Of a DNA stretch of 8,298 bases, positions 1 to 6,217 are shown in pieces. Numbering within the stretch: the stretch's first letter is position 1; every line of letters starts with the position of its first letter. Source of the DNA: CAYPTJ01 sp964413845 (GTDB lineage Bacteria; Patescibacteriota; WWE3; 9FT-COMBO-53-11); contig CAYPTJ010000022.1 of assembly GCA_964413845.1 (NCBI GenBank), forward strand, positions 1 to 8,298, read 5' to 3'. The notes under the pieces were generated by a model. That model did no database searches. It was given only the letters and a program-made list of their open reading frames with translations, and was not told where the DNA came from. Made by a program: the position numbers and the translations under genes.

Positions 1-587
1 GTCACAGGATGAACGGTGAAACAAACTCCTGAAACCTCAGACTGAATCATCTTCTGGACAACAACGGCGACCAAAACCGGTTTATGATCCAATTTCCTCC
101 CAAAGCGATAGAAGATCGCTCTTGGAGTATAAAGTGAAGCCCAGCATCGTTTGATGTTCTCTAAAAGATTCTCCTTTGTTGTGTTTAAGTAGGTCTCCAG
201 CTCCCCGGCCCAAGAATCGATCTTTGTATCCTCAGCGGTGGCAGAGCTTCTTACTGCCACGTATCGTGCCCCCAATCGATCAAAAGCGTGCAAAATTTCG
301 TCCCCCAAATCTTCTGGAAGGCTCCCACCCAGAATCAAGCTACGAATGATTTCCGAAGCTTCTTCGATTGATCCCACATCCCCGATGTTTATCTTATTCC
401 ACCTTGCTTGAATCTCTGCTTCAATATCAGTTTCCTTTAAAAAGCGCTCAAAAGCCTGGGCCAGGATCACAAATCCATCGGGAACGGGCATTCCAATCCT
501 TATGAGCTCTCCCAAGTTCGCTCCCTTGCCACCGGCAATTTGGATATCTTTAGCACCTATCTCCTTCAGATCCCTGATAAATCTCAT
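1..587 (-). CDS. ppsA: Phosphoenolpyruvate synthase, N-terminal part (runs off the window)
   Basis: The first 195 residues are visible. They match the N-terminal nucleotide-binding domain of PEP synthase / pyruvate phosphate dikinase. Visible family motifs are GGKGANLGEL near residues 19-28, MPVPDGFVI near 33-41, VRSSATAEDT near 112-121 (the ATP-binding VRSSA signature), and QKMIQSEVSGVCFTVHP near the window edge. In the family this domain takes the phosphoryl group from ATP; a later mobile domain carries the catalytic histidine and the C-terminal barrel binds pyruvate. Neither of those is in the window. PEP synthase makes PEP, AMP and phosphate from pyruvate, ATP and water in the cytoplasm. 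The ATG at 585-587 is chosen because the family N-terminus begins there and a weak purine-rich AAGTAAGG lies just upstream. The gene follows the glycosyltransferase stop by 43 bp on the same strand, so it may be the last visible gene of that operon. PPDK cannot be fully excluded from the N-terminus alone. Confidence 0.88.
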   Translation of the reverse strand, partial: MRFIRDLKEIGAKDIQIAGGKGANLGELIRIGMPVPDGFVILAQAFERFLKETDIEAEIQARWNKINIGDVGSIEEASEIIRSLILGGSLPEDLGDEILHAFDRLGARYVAVRSSATAEDTKIDSWAGELETYLNTTKENLLENIKRCWASLYTPRAIFYRFGRKLDHKPVLVAVVVQKMIQSEVSGVCFTVHPV

Positions 588-630
588 TATCCTTACTTTG
601 CTTTCTCTATAACTTTAACAATTCTCTCTT

Positions 631-1731
631 CTACATCAACTTTAACTTTTCATTAACAAAATTCTTAAACTCCTTTTGGAACCGCTCTTTTGAAAATTTT
701 TTCGCTTGGGCGATGCAGTCTTTGGGTTTGTAGTCTTTGGGATCGAATGATTCTAATGCTTCCACCAGTGATTCAACCGTTTCTTGAGCAAAAAATGTAC
801 CCGTCCGCCCTGGGCGGACCGTTTCCAAAACTCCTCCCTCTCCAAGGGCAATTACTGGCTTGCCAAAAGACATCGCTTCAACCGGGGTAATGCCAAAGTC
901 CTCCATCCCAGGGAAAATAAACGCTTGGCAGTTACGATAAAGCTCAGATAATCTCTCATCACTGACAAGGCCGAGAAACTCTACCGTCGGGCCTGCAAGC
1001 TTTTTCAGCCGACCTTCCTCCCTCCCTACTCCAACAATCTTAAGAGGGAGAGCAAGACGATTGGCGACTTCAATCGCCAGGTCAATGCGCTTATACTCAA
1101 CAAGTCGGGAAACAACCAAAAAATAGTCATTAGTCATTAGTTGGGAATCATTAGTTTCCTGCTCCTGGCTACTGGCTACTGGCTTTAGACTAATAGGCGG
1201 GTAGATTACCGTCGCTTCTCGCCCATAGAACTTCTTGATTCTTTTGGCTGTCTCCCTTGAGTTAGTCACCAAAAAATCAGGCCTTTGAGCAGCAGCATAA
1301 TCCCAGATCCGAAGGAGGTTATCCAAAGGAGCAAGAAACGGTTTTAAAAACCATATCTTTCTCCGGTTTACCTCAGTTGGGTAGTGATAGAGAAACCGTG
1401 GTGGGGTGTGGATGTAAGCGATATGAGGGGTTGTTGGTTTGGTTATAACTCCTTTGGCAAAGTTGGAGGAAGAGGAGATCACCAAATCATATTGCGAAAG
1501 ATCAAGATTTTCAAAAAGGATTGGATAGAAGAAGGTATAACTTTTCGCAAGAGGAAACCTTGGCAACCTGAAAGCTTTGATATCCCAATTTCGCAAGCGC
1601 AGGGGAAGTTTAGTAGGGTCATAAAGGCTGGTGTAGATTGTTGAATAGGGATAAAGCTCGTGAATTGCCTCCAAAACTCTCTCCGCACCTCCGTATTGAT
1701 TTAGAAAATCATGAACAAGGGCAACTTTCAT
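631..1731 (-). CDS. GT4-family glycosyltransferase (GT-B fold)
   Basis: This 366-residue protein looks like a retaining GT4 glycosyltransferase of the mannosyltransferase/WbaZ type. It would move a sugar from a nucleotide-sugar donor onto a lipid-linked or surface glycan at the inner face of the membrane. The N-terminal Rossmann domain starts MKVALVHDFL and has GGAERVL at 14-20. The C-terminal donor domain has the strand FLVVSRL at 204-210 followed by YKR at 213-215, and the EX7E motif E277-E285 in EDFGITPVE. GKPVIALGEGG lies at 290-300. The start overlaps the exonuclease stop by 4 bp (ATGA, 1728-1731), which suggests translational coupling; no clear Shine-Dalgarno is present. Two repeats lie inside the gene: a 69-bp array of 7-bp units in the linker between the two domains (residues about 180-202), and a 17-bp palindrome encoding VRPGRT near 305-310, a loop that in relatives often reads like VRDGETG. 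The exact donor and acceptor cannot be told. Confidence 0.9.
   Translation of the reverse strand: MKVALVHDFLNQYGGAERVLEAIHELYPYSTIYTSLYDPTKLPLRLRNWDIKAFRLPRFPLAKSYTFFYPILFENLDLSQYDLVISSSSNFAKGVITKPTTPHIAYIHTPPRFLYHYPTEVNRRKIWFLKPFLAPLDNLLRIWDYAAAQRPDFLVTNSRETAKRIKKFYGREATVIYPPISLKPVASSQEQETNDSQLMTNDYFLVVSRLVEYKRIDLAIEVANRLALPLKIVGVGREEGRLKKLAGPTVEFLGLVSDERLSELYRNCQAFIFPGMEDFGITPVEAMSFGKPVIALGEGGVLETVRPGRTGTFFAQETVESLVEALESFDPKDYKPKDCIAQAKKFSKERFQKEFKNFVNEKLKLM
803..819. repeat. GC-rich 17-bp palindrome inside the glycosyltransferase gene
   Basis: GTCCGCCC (803-810) and GGGCGGAC (812-819) are perfect reverse complements around one central base (T811). It encodes VRPGRT near residues 305-310, so it keeps the reading frame. 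It resembles the other GC-rich palindromes in this window. Confidence 0.75.
1124..1192. repeat. Degenerate 7-bp tandem repeat array inside the glycosyltransferase gene
   Basis: On the plus strand the sequence divides into ten consecutive units: nine of 7 bp and one of 6 bp (1159-1164). There are exact doublets of TAGTCAT (1124-1137) and CTGGCTA (1165-1178), the latter followed by CTGGCTT. The total is 69 bp, or 23 codons, so the frame is kept. It encodes a polar stretch (PVASSQEQETNDSQLMTND) between the two Rossmann domains, where GT4 proteins tolerate length change. Similar heptanucleotide repeats are known from cyanobacteria and other bacteria, usually between genes. Confidence 0.8.
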
Positions 1732-2615
1732 ATCAGCTTAAGCTGGCTTTCTTCCTCTTTCTTACTTTCCTCCCCCAAGAGCGACTTGAAACCAAACTCG
1801 CGGAAAAGCTCCTGGGCTTTGGCGCTTTTGGTCGCCCCCGCGTCCCATGCGACAAGTTTTGATTCAACCGGAGCGTCGTCAACGATCTTTGCCAGCTTCT
1901 GGGAAAGATAAGCTTGCTCCTTCCCCTTCTCTAAAAGACCGTGCACCTTTTCCGGCAGCTTTCCCAAATGCTCGTAAACTCCATCAAGCGATCCATACTC
2001 TTTTAGAAGATTCTTTGCCGTTTTCTCCCCGATCCCCCGCACTCCCGGAATGTTGTCGGAAGGATCGCCACGAAGCGCCTTGTAATCCACCACCTGCTGC
2101 GGCTTGACTCCCAGCTTTTCTACTACCTCTTTCGCACCGTACATCTTACCCTCGGACAGACCTTTCTCCGGTACGAAGAGGCGAACGTTACCGCCAATCA
2201 GCTGGAAAAGATCACGGTCGCCGGTGACGATGATTACGTCATCCGCACTCTTTCCTGCTTTCCTAATAAAAGAGGCGATCAGATCCTCACCCTCGTAACC
2301 AGGAGTGATGTAATGGGGGATTCCCAAGGCCTGTAGGAGCCGATGGGCTTCTTCAATTTGTACCGCCAAATCTTTATCCATCTCCGGCCGCTGCTCTTTA
2401 TATGCTTTAAATGCCTTGTGCCGGAAGGTTGGTCCTTTCGCCTCCATTGCCACCCCGACATACGCGGGCTTCAAATCTCCAAAAACTTTAAGGAGCATCC
2501 TTGTCAAACCATAAACTGCCCCAATTGGCTTTCCTTCAGGAGTTGTTAGAGGGGGAAGGGCATGAAAAGCACGATGAAGAAGAGAGTGACCATCAACTAA
2601 AACCAACCGCTTCAT
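1728..2615 (-). CDS. Stand-alone PolA-type 5'-3' exonuclease / flap endonuclease
   Basis: The 295 residues correspond to the 5' nuclease domain of DNA polymerase I. The next gene overlaps the stop, so no polymerase domain follows. The family removes RNA primers and 5' flaps with two metal ions. Visible motifs: LVDGHSLLHRAF at 6-17 (metal ligand D8); GPTFRHKAFKAYKEQRP at 61-77 (substrate-binding Arg/Lys and Tyr); GYEGED at 106-111; TGDRDLFQL at 131-139 (D133, D135); and the helix-hairpin-helix DNA-binding stretch GDPSDNIPGVRGIGEKTA at 183-200 (D184, D187). Two usual acidic ligands are conservative Asp-to-Glu changes: E58 in VAMEAKGPTFRH (usually a VFDxK-like motif) and E110 in YEGED (usually YEADD). 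It may work with a separate polymerase in repair or Okazaki-fragment processing. The start ATG overlaps the ftsH stop by 4 bp (2612-2615). The last 15 or so residues are a charged tail rich in E, K and S. Confidence 0.93.
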   Translation of the reverse strand: MKRLVLVDGHSLLHRAFHALPPLTTPEGKPIGAVYGLTRMLLKVFGDLKPAYVGVAMEAKGPTFRHKAFKAYKEQRPEMDKDLAVQIEEAHRLLQALGIPHYITPGYEGEDLIASFIRKAGKSADDVIIVTGDRDLFQLIGGNVRLFVPEKGLSEGKMYGAKEVVEKLGVKPQQVVDYKALRGDPSDNIPGVRGIGEKTAKNLLKEYGSLDGVYEHLGKLPEKVHGLLEKGKEQAYLSQKLAKIVDDAPVESKLVAWDAGATKSAKAQELFREFGFKSLLGEESKKEEESQLKLI

Positions 2616-4435
2616 CCGACAAGTTTGGCAAACTCTTCCGCTTCTAGAGTTTCTTTCTCCGTTAGCCTTTTTGCAACCCGATCAAGCTTCTTCTTATTCT
2701 TCGTAAGGGTTGCTTTCGCTTTTTGGTAACACTCATCGATGATTCGCTTTACCTCAGCATCGATCTTCGCCGCCATCTCCTCGGAATAACCGTAAGACTC
2801 TCCCAGCTGCTTCCAAAGCCAAGCTTTCTCCCCCTGCTCAAGAAAGATTGGTCCTAGCTCACTCATCCCAAACTCTGTGACCATCCTTCGGGTAAGAAGA
2901 GTGGCCTGCTCAATATCATTCGCCGCCCCAACAGTAAACTCCTTGAATTTAAGCTCCTCCGCTGCTCTCCCTCCCAAAAGAGAGGCGATCATCTCCAAAA
3001 GCTGTGTTCCTGTCTGATGGTACCGATCGGTGGTAGGGGGAATTTCGGTAAAACCAAGCGCTAATCCTCGAGAAACAATGCTCACCCGATGAACTGGATC
3101 CATATGCGGCAGCTGTGAGGCAACCAAGGCGTGACCAGCTTCATGGTAGGCAGTAATTTTACGCTCTTCCTCCGATTGTAATCGTTTCTTCTCCGGTCCG
3201 AGCTTGACCTTAGTTGCCGCTTCCTCCAAATCGCTCATCTCAATTGCCTTCTTCCCCTCCCTCGCTGTCAGAATCGCTGCTTCGTTAAGCATGTTCTCAA
3301 TATCTGCTCCAGAGAAACCTACGGTGCGGCGAGCAAGCTTTTCAATATCCAGATCCTTTGCGAACGGTTTGCCGCGCATATGAATCTTAAAGATCTCACA
3401 TCTGCCCTCAATGTCAGGAAGATCCAAGACGATGCACCGATCAAACCGACCCGGCCGGGTTAAAGCGGGGTCAAGAAGATCGGGGCGGTTGGTCGCTGCT
3501 AAAACGATCACATTGTCACTTGGAGTAAACCCATCCATCTCCGTTAAAATCTGGTTTAATGTTTGCTCCCGCTCCTCGTGCCCCCCACTAATCCCAAGGC
3601 CGCGTTGCCGCCCGATCGTTTCAATCTCATCGATAAAGATGATTGCGGGGGCGGATCTTTTCGCCTGATCAAAAAGGTCGCGGACCCGCGCTGCTCCTAC
3701 TCCAACCAACATCTCCATAAACTCCGAGCCAGACATCGAGAAGAAGGAGACATTTGCCTCCCCTGCAACCGCCCGTGCGAGAAGCGTTTTCCCCGTCCCA
3801 GCAGGGCCAACAAGAAGGACTCCTTTAGGAATCCTTGCCCCCAAAGCGCGATACTTCCCCGGATTCTTAAGAAAATCAACCACCTCTCTAAGCTCTTGCT
3901 TTGCCTCATCAACCCCTGCGGCATCATCAAAGGTTACGCGTGGTTTTTTCCCCCGCATAAAAAGTTCGGCACGGGAGCGGCCAAAGGAGAGGATATCACT
4001 CATCCCCCCGCGTGCCTGACGGAAGATAAAGAAGAACAAAAAGATCACCAAAATCGCGGGAAGGAAGTTCACAAGAAGCTCCGCCCAAGGGAAACCTTCC
4101 TTCACGGTAATCCCCTCGGCTATGTTTTGCGTATTAATTCCGGCACGGGTTAAAGTCTCAAGAAAGCTCACCCCTGGCTCTTGCCGCGAAATCACCTTCT
4201 CACCGGAGGCAAGGGTCAGGGAGAGGGTGGTCCCCTCAACCTCAACCTTCTTCACCACACCTTCCTCAACTAAGCTAAGGACTTCTGAAATGGGTACCTC
4301 TTTTGGGGTTGTAACGGGGGTAAGGAATGCCCAGACAACAAACGCAATAAGAAAAACGACCGAAAGAAGAGTGAAGAAGTTACCCTTCCTAGGAGGTTTC
4401 GGAAATGTTTTCAACTGCCCCGGTTTTGTTGGCAT
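2612..4435 (-). CDS. ftsH: ATP-dependent zinc metalloprotease FtsH
   Basis: This is a full-length 607-residue membrane-anchored AAA+ protease that degrades damaged or short-lived membrane and cytosolic proteins as a hexamer. Order of parts: short basic N-tail; TM1 at about 19-40; an extracytoplasmic domain at about 41-117; TM2 at about 118-138; and the AAA module with Walker A GPAGTGKT at 210-217, Walker B IIFIDE at 265-270, and the second region of homology ATNRPDLLDPALTRPGRFDR with arginine fingers R327 and R330. The zinc protease follows, with HEAGH at 431-435 and the third ligand probably D507 in AANDIEQAT. Two key sites differ from the usual: the pore loop reads EMLVGVG (L243), where relatives have EMFVGVG with an aromatic residue that grips substrate, and Walker A has Ala for the second Pro of GPPGTGKT. 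The ATG follows the trpS stop after 3 bp, so expression is probably coupled; the only Shine-Dalgarno-like GAGG lies rather far upstream. Confidence 0.97.
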   Translation of the reverse strand: MPTKPGQLKTFPKPPRKGNFFTLLSVVFLIAFVVWAFLTPVTTPKEVPISEVLSLVEEGVVKKVEVEGTTLSLTLASGEKVISRQEPGVSFLETLTRAGINTQNIAEGITVKEGFPWAELLVNFLPAILVIFLFFFIFRQARGGMSDILSFGRSRAELFMRGKKPRVTFDDAAGVDEAKQELREVVDFLKNPGKYRALGARIPKGVLLVGPAGTGKTLLARAVAGEANVSFFSMSGSEFMEMLVGVGAARVRDLFDQAKRSAPAIIFIDEIETIGRQRGLGISGGHEEREQTLNQILTEMDGFTPSDNVIVLAATNRPDLLDPALTRPGRFDRCIVLDLPDIEGRCEIFKIHMRGKPFAKDLDIEKLARRTVGFSGADIENMLNEAAILTAREGKKAIEMSDLEEAATKVKLGPEKKRLQSEEERKITAYHEAGHALVASQLPHMDPVHRVSIVSRGLALGFTEIPPTTDRYHQTGTQLLEMIASLLGGRAAEELKFKEFTVGAANDIEQATLLTRRMVTEFGMSELGPIFLEQGEKAWLWKQLGESYGYSEEMAAKIDAEVKRIIDECYQKAKATLTKNKKKLDRVAKRLTEKETLEAEEFAKLVG

Positions 4436-4438
4436 CTT

Positions 4439-5431
4439 TTATTTCAACCTCATTGCCCCTCTCACACGATCTAAAACCTTAGCGGCAATTACCCGAGACT
4501 TGTGCGTCCCTTCCTCTAAGATTCCATCAACCAACTTTATATCTCTTTCATAACCCCTCCGCCTCTGGCGGATTGGCTCCAAAAATTCATTAAGAGCCTT
4601 TGCTAACCGCTTTTTAACCTCAACATCCCCAATTTTACCTTGCTGATAAAGTACTTTCATCTCCGCAATCTCACTTTTGTTGGGGTTGAAGGCATCATGG
4701 TAGATAAACACGGGATTACCCCTCACATGGCCAGGATCAGTTGGGTGGATACGGGTTGGGTCGGTGTACATCTCCATCACCTTCTCCTCAACTACCTTTG
4801 GGCTATCGGAAAGAAAGATACAGTTGCCAAGGGACTTGCTCATTTTTGCTTGACCATCCGTTCCCACCAACCGACCGATCCTCCCCACCAAGGCTTTTGG
4901 CTCTTTGAGAGTCTCGCCGTAAATACGGTTGAAGGTTCTCACAATCTCACAGGTTTGCTCGATGTGGGGAAGTTGGTCCTTTCCAACAGGAACCAGATCA
5001 GCTTCAACAAAGGTGATATCTGCCGCCTGCGAAACCGGGTACATAAAGAAACCAAGAGGAACTGATTCTCCAAAACCGCGCTCCTTGATCTCGAATTTGA
5101 CCGTTGGATTGCGCGAAAGGCGCGCCACCGTTACCAAATTCGCGTAGTAAACGGTTAACTCTGCGATCTCCGGTACATGGGACTGGCGAACAAAAGAGGC
5201 AACTTTAGGCTCAAGCCCCACCGCAAGATTATCCAACATCACCTCCCGTACTGCTTCCTTAACTTCCTCTGGATGCTTAAAGTTATCAGTTAGAGCTTGG
5301 ATATCTGCCATCAAGATAAAAGTTTCGTACTGATGCTGAAGTTTAACTCGATTAGCTAACGACCCCACATAATGTCCCAAGTGAAGAGGACCTGTTGGTC
5401 GGTCACCAGTTAAAATCCGCTTTTTGGTCAT
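4439..5431 (-). CDS. trpS: Tryptophanyl-tRNA synthetase
   Basis: The 330 residues match class I tryptophanyl-tRNA synthetase in length and motifs. The enzyme charges tRNA-Trp with tryptophan using ATP in the cytoplasm. The N-terminus MTKKRILTGDRPTGPLHLGH contains the HIGH-like HLGH at 17-20. Residues 127-150 (GFFMYPVSQAADI through ADLVPVGKDQ) form the tryptophan and adenylate pocket, and KMSKS is at 196-200. The C-terminal helical part carries the usual LEPIRxRR segment near 284-291. It is the first gene of a tight minus-strand operon with ftsH, the exonuclease and the glycosyltransferase. An extended -10 promoter just upstream predicts a very short leader, and no Shine-Dalgarno sequence precedes the ATG. 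A 15-bp palindrome (4558-4572) lies in the coding region for RQRRRG. Confidence 0.97.
   Translation of the reverse strand: MTKKRILTGDRPTGPLHLGHYVGSLANRVKLQHQYETFILMADIQALTDNFKHPEEVKEAVREVMLDNLAVGLEPKVASFVRQSHVPEIAELTVYYANLVTVARLSRNPTVKFEIKERGFGESVPLGFFMYPVSQAADITFVEADLVPVGKDQLPHIEQTCEIVRTFNRIYGETLKEPKALVGRIGRLVGTDGQAKMSKSLGNCIFLSDSPKVVEEKVMEMYTDPTRIHPTDPGHVRGNPVFIYHDAFNPNKSEIAEMKVLYQQGKIGDVEVKKRLAKALNEFLEPIRQRRRGYERDIKLVDGILEEGTHKSRVIAAKVLDRVRGAMRLK
4558..4572. repeat. Short GC-rich palindrome in trpS
   Basis: TCCGCC (4558-4563), a TCT loop, then GGCGGA (4567-4572). It encodes part of RQRRRG in the trpS C-terminal helix. Relatives also have Arg-rich sequence here, so it may be chance rather than an inserted repeat. 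Confidence 0.45.
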
Positions 5432-5440
5432 AACAGAAGA

Positions 5441-5449
5441 ATGATAACA
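5441..5449 (-). promoter_or_regulatory. Extended -10 promoter of the trpS operon (near-leaderless)
   Basis: On the minus strand TGT is followed directly by TATCAT (5446 to 5441), a TGn extended -10 element with five of six bases of TATAAT. The -10 ends 9 bases before the trpS ATG at 5431, so a normal start site would leave a leader of only about 0-4 nt. No convincing -35 is seen; an AT-rich repeat occupies that place. Confidence 0.5.
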
Positions 5450-5460
5450 CGGAACGAGTT

Positions 5461-5482
5461 AGTAATTGAGTAATTCATAATT
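5461..5482. repeat. Imperfect 7-8 bp tandem repeat upstream of trpS
   Basis: Plus-strand units AGTAATT, GAGTAATT and CATAATT follow each other in the gap between trpS and the tRNA genes. The period matches the heptamer arrays at 1124-1192 and 7140-7167, though the sequence differs. Confidence 0.45.
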
Positions 5483-5490
5483 AGGGATCG

Positions 5491-5514
5491 AAAAATGGCT
5501 TGCCACCCGAAGCC
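5491..5514 (-). terminator. Probable terminator after the tRNA pair
   Basis: Read on the minus strand, GGCTT (5514-5510), an 8-nt loop and AAGCC (5501-5497) are followed by A and five T (5495-5491). This would end transcription of the tRNA-fMet/tRNA-Met unit before trpS. Its stem shares bases with the palindrome at 5503-5528, so the two hairpins cannot form fully together. Confidence 0.45.
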
Positions 5515-5528
5515 TTGGCGAAGGGTGG
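5503..5528. repeat. Palindromic repeat beginning at the CCA end of the second CAU tRNA
   Basis: CCACCC (5503-5508) and GGGTGG (5523-5528) pair, with inner GCC/GGC pairing around the centre. On the minus strand the repeat begins with the CCA of the tRNA and reads CCACCCTTCGCCAAGGCTTC before the closing arm. It resembles the repeat at 5606-5628 (shared CCxTTCGxCAxGGCT core on the minus strand). Confidence 0.7.
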
Positions 5529-5602
5529 TGGCTGGGGTGGGATTCGAACCCACGGCCTAAGGCTTATGAGTCCCTCGCTCTAACCAACTGAGCTACCCAG
5601 CC
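5526..5602 (-). tRNA. tRNA with CAU anticodon, probably elongator tRNA-Met
   Basis: A 77-nt cloverleaf with encoded CCA. The acceptor GGCTGGG pairs perfectly with CCCAGCC, the D arm is GCTC/GAGC, the anticodon loop CTCATAA gives CAU, and the T arm GTGGG/CCCAC encloses TTCGAAT. The discriminator is A. The anticodon stem AGGGA/GCCTT has an A31-G39 mismatch next to the loop and one G-T pair. A CAU tRNA can be elongator Met or the AUA-reading tRNA-Ile2, whose C34 is changed to lysidine. A UAU tRNA-Ile at 7419-7493 makes elongator Met the better reading here, but this is inference. Confidence 0.9.
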
Positions 5603-5605
5603 ATT

Positions 5606-5628
5606 CATCCTGAGCCTGTCGAAGGATG
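5606..5628. repeat. REP-like palindrome between the two CAU tRNAs
   Basis: Arms CATCCT (5606-5611) and AGGATG (5623-5628) enclose a tandem G/A mismatch and a short GC-closed loop, typical of REP-like hairpins. The plus-strand core CCTGAGCCTGTCGAAGG is a type I recall as common in many bacterial genomes. It takes up nearly the whole 24-bp gap between the tRNAs and overlaps the first tRNA's CCA by two bases. Confidence 0.75.
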
Positions 5629-5702
5629 GTTGCGGGTCCTGGAGTCGAACCAAGTCCTCCTGGTTATGGGCCAGGCGTGGTAAACCGTTCCACCAACCCG
5701 CT
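5627..5702 (-). tRNA. Initiator tRNA-fMet (CAU) with unusual features
   Basis: A 76-nt cloverleaf with encoded CCA, which fixes the register: the 3' end reads ACCCGC-A-A-CCA, so A72 faces A1 and the 1-72 pair is unpaired. This mismatch is the main mark of a bacterial initiator and is needed for formylation; the usual mismatch is C1-A72. The D arm is GTGG/CCAC, the anticodon arm CCTGG-CCCATAA-CCAGG (CAU), the variable loop has 4 nt, and the T arm is CTTGG/CCAGG with TTCGACT. Other departures: C33 instead of the near-universal U33; T29-A41 in place of the first of the three G-C pairs; and T11-A24 where bacterial initiators usually have A11-U24. The second CAU tRNA follows after 24 bp. Confidence 0.9.
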
Positions 5703-5718
5703 TTATTCCTTAAAGATT

Positions 5719-5747
5719 ATGATAACAGGGGGGAGCTTTAGGGGCAA
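5719..5747 (-). promoter_or_regulatory. Promoter of the fMet/Met tRNA pair
   Basis: On the minus strand TTGCCC (5747-5742), a 17-bp spacer and TATCAT (5724-5719), preceded by TGT as an extended -10. Transcription would start near 5712, about 10 nt before tRNA-fMet. The -35 overlaps the end of the FtsB-like gene. Confidence 0.55.
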
Positions 5748-6139
5748 GGGCAGCTTCCTGGGATCCAAAAACACCGCCAGGAGCAGAAGTTTTTCTCAAA
5801 CAAAGAAAGCTGCTTTTTTGTTGTACTCTCAGCGGCGAGTGCCTCCCCTTTTTTTGAAGACTCAGCCGTTTTTTCTTTAAGATCCGGTAAAACCACAATT
5901 ACTTCACCACGTTTGGCATACCCAAACACATCCCGCAGTACCTGCTCGGCGTAGGAAAGAGATAGACGGTAGGCAAGTTCCTCCTCAAGATCCGCTTTGC
6001 GATCCTGCAGAATTCCAACCTCATCTCTCAGAAGCTCTAACCGCTGTACTCTTCCTTTAACCTCAAGGTAACTACGGCCAAGAAGAAGGAAGAAGAGAAA
6101 AAGAAGGGAAAAAAAGATGGGCAGGGTAAGTTTTGACAT
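5738..6139 (-). CDS. FtsB/DivIC-like septum formation initiator
   Basis: A 133-residue bitopic membrane protein with the layout of FtsB/DivIC, which links early and late divisome proteins. It has a short N-tail, one TM helix (about 6-20, very rich in F and L), a coiled coil (about 25-56), and the conserved segment AEQVLRDVFGYAKRGEVIVV at 64-83, which matches the family pattern of an A-R-E-like helix followed by GYxKxGE. A charged Lys/Glu/Ser linker follows. The last 16 residues (FCSWRCFWIPGSCPCP) are Cys- and Trp-rich and look unlike the rest, so a frameshift near the end is possible. The +1 frame stays open to 5710 and the +2 frame a little further. The ATG is placed at a predicted transcription start with no Shine-Dalgarno. 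The gene diverges from the recombinase and ends just before the tRNA-fMet promoter. Confidence 0.8.
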   Translation of the reverse strand: MSKLTLPIFFSLLFLFFLLLGRSYLEVKGRVQRLELLRDEVGILQDRKADLEEELAYRLSLSYAEQVLRDVFGYAKRGEVIVVLPDLKEKTAESSKKGEALAAESTTKKQLSLFEKNFCSWRCFWIPGSCPCP

Positions 6140-6146
6140 CAGGTTA

Positions 6147-6155
6147 ATAATAGCA
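6147..6155 (-). promoter_or_regulatory. Extended -10 of the FtsB-like gene (leaderless)
   Basis: On the minus strand TGC is followed by TATTAT (6152-6147). Seven bases separate the -10 from the ATG at 6139, so transcription would start at or beside the start codon. No good -35 is visible. Confidence 0.45.
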
Positions 6156-6178
6156 CAGGCCTGCCGTTATTTGCCCTA

Positions 6179-6206
6179 TTGACACAATTATGGGCCATGT
6201 GATAAT
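6179..6206 (+). promoter_or_regulatory. Near-consensus sigma-70 type promoter of the recombinase gene
   Basis: A perfect -35 TTGACA (6179-6184), a 16-bp spacer and GATAAT (6201-6206), preceded by TGT as an extended -10. The expected start near 6213 leaves only about 4-6 nt before the ATG at 6218. No Shine-Dalgarno fits between, so the mRNA is nearly leaderless. Confidence 0.7.
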
Positions 6207-6217
6207 CTACCATCGAG

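Noticed and set aside
588..637. A short charged reading frame (VKVDVEERIVKVIEKAK) between the glycosyltransferase and ppsA
   Set aside because: Only about 18 codons, no start codon, partly inside the glycosyltransferase gene; probably chance.
1734..1745. Perfect 12-bp palindrome CAGCTTAAGCTG at the end of the exonuclease gene
   Set aside because: Short, AT-rich centre, inside coding sequence and not like the other repeats; likely chance.
3563..4153. A 196-codon plus-strand open frame
   Set aside because: Fully antisense to ftsH, with composition typical of a shadow frame.
5432..5525. A T-box or other amino-acid-sensing leader for trpS
   Set aside because: The gap is under 100 bp, lacks T-box sequence, and the promoter lies right at the ATG.
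5626..5880. An 84-codon plus-strand open frame
   Set aside because: It lies antisense to tRNA-fMet and the FtsB-like gene, with no family features.
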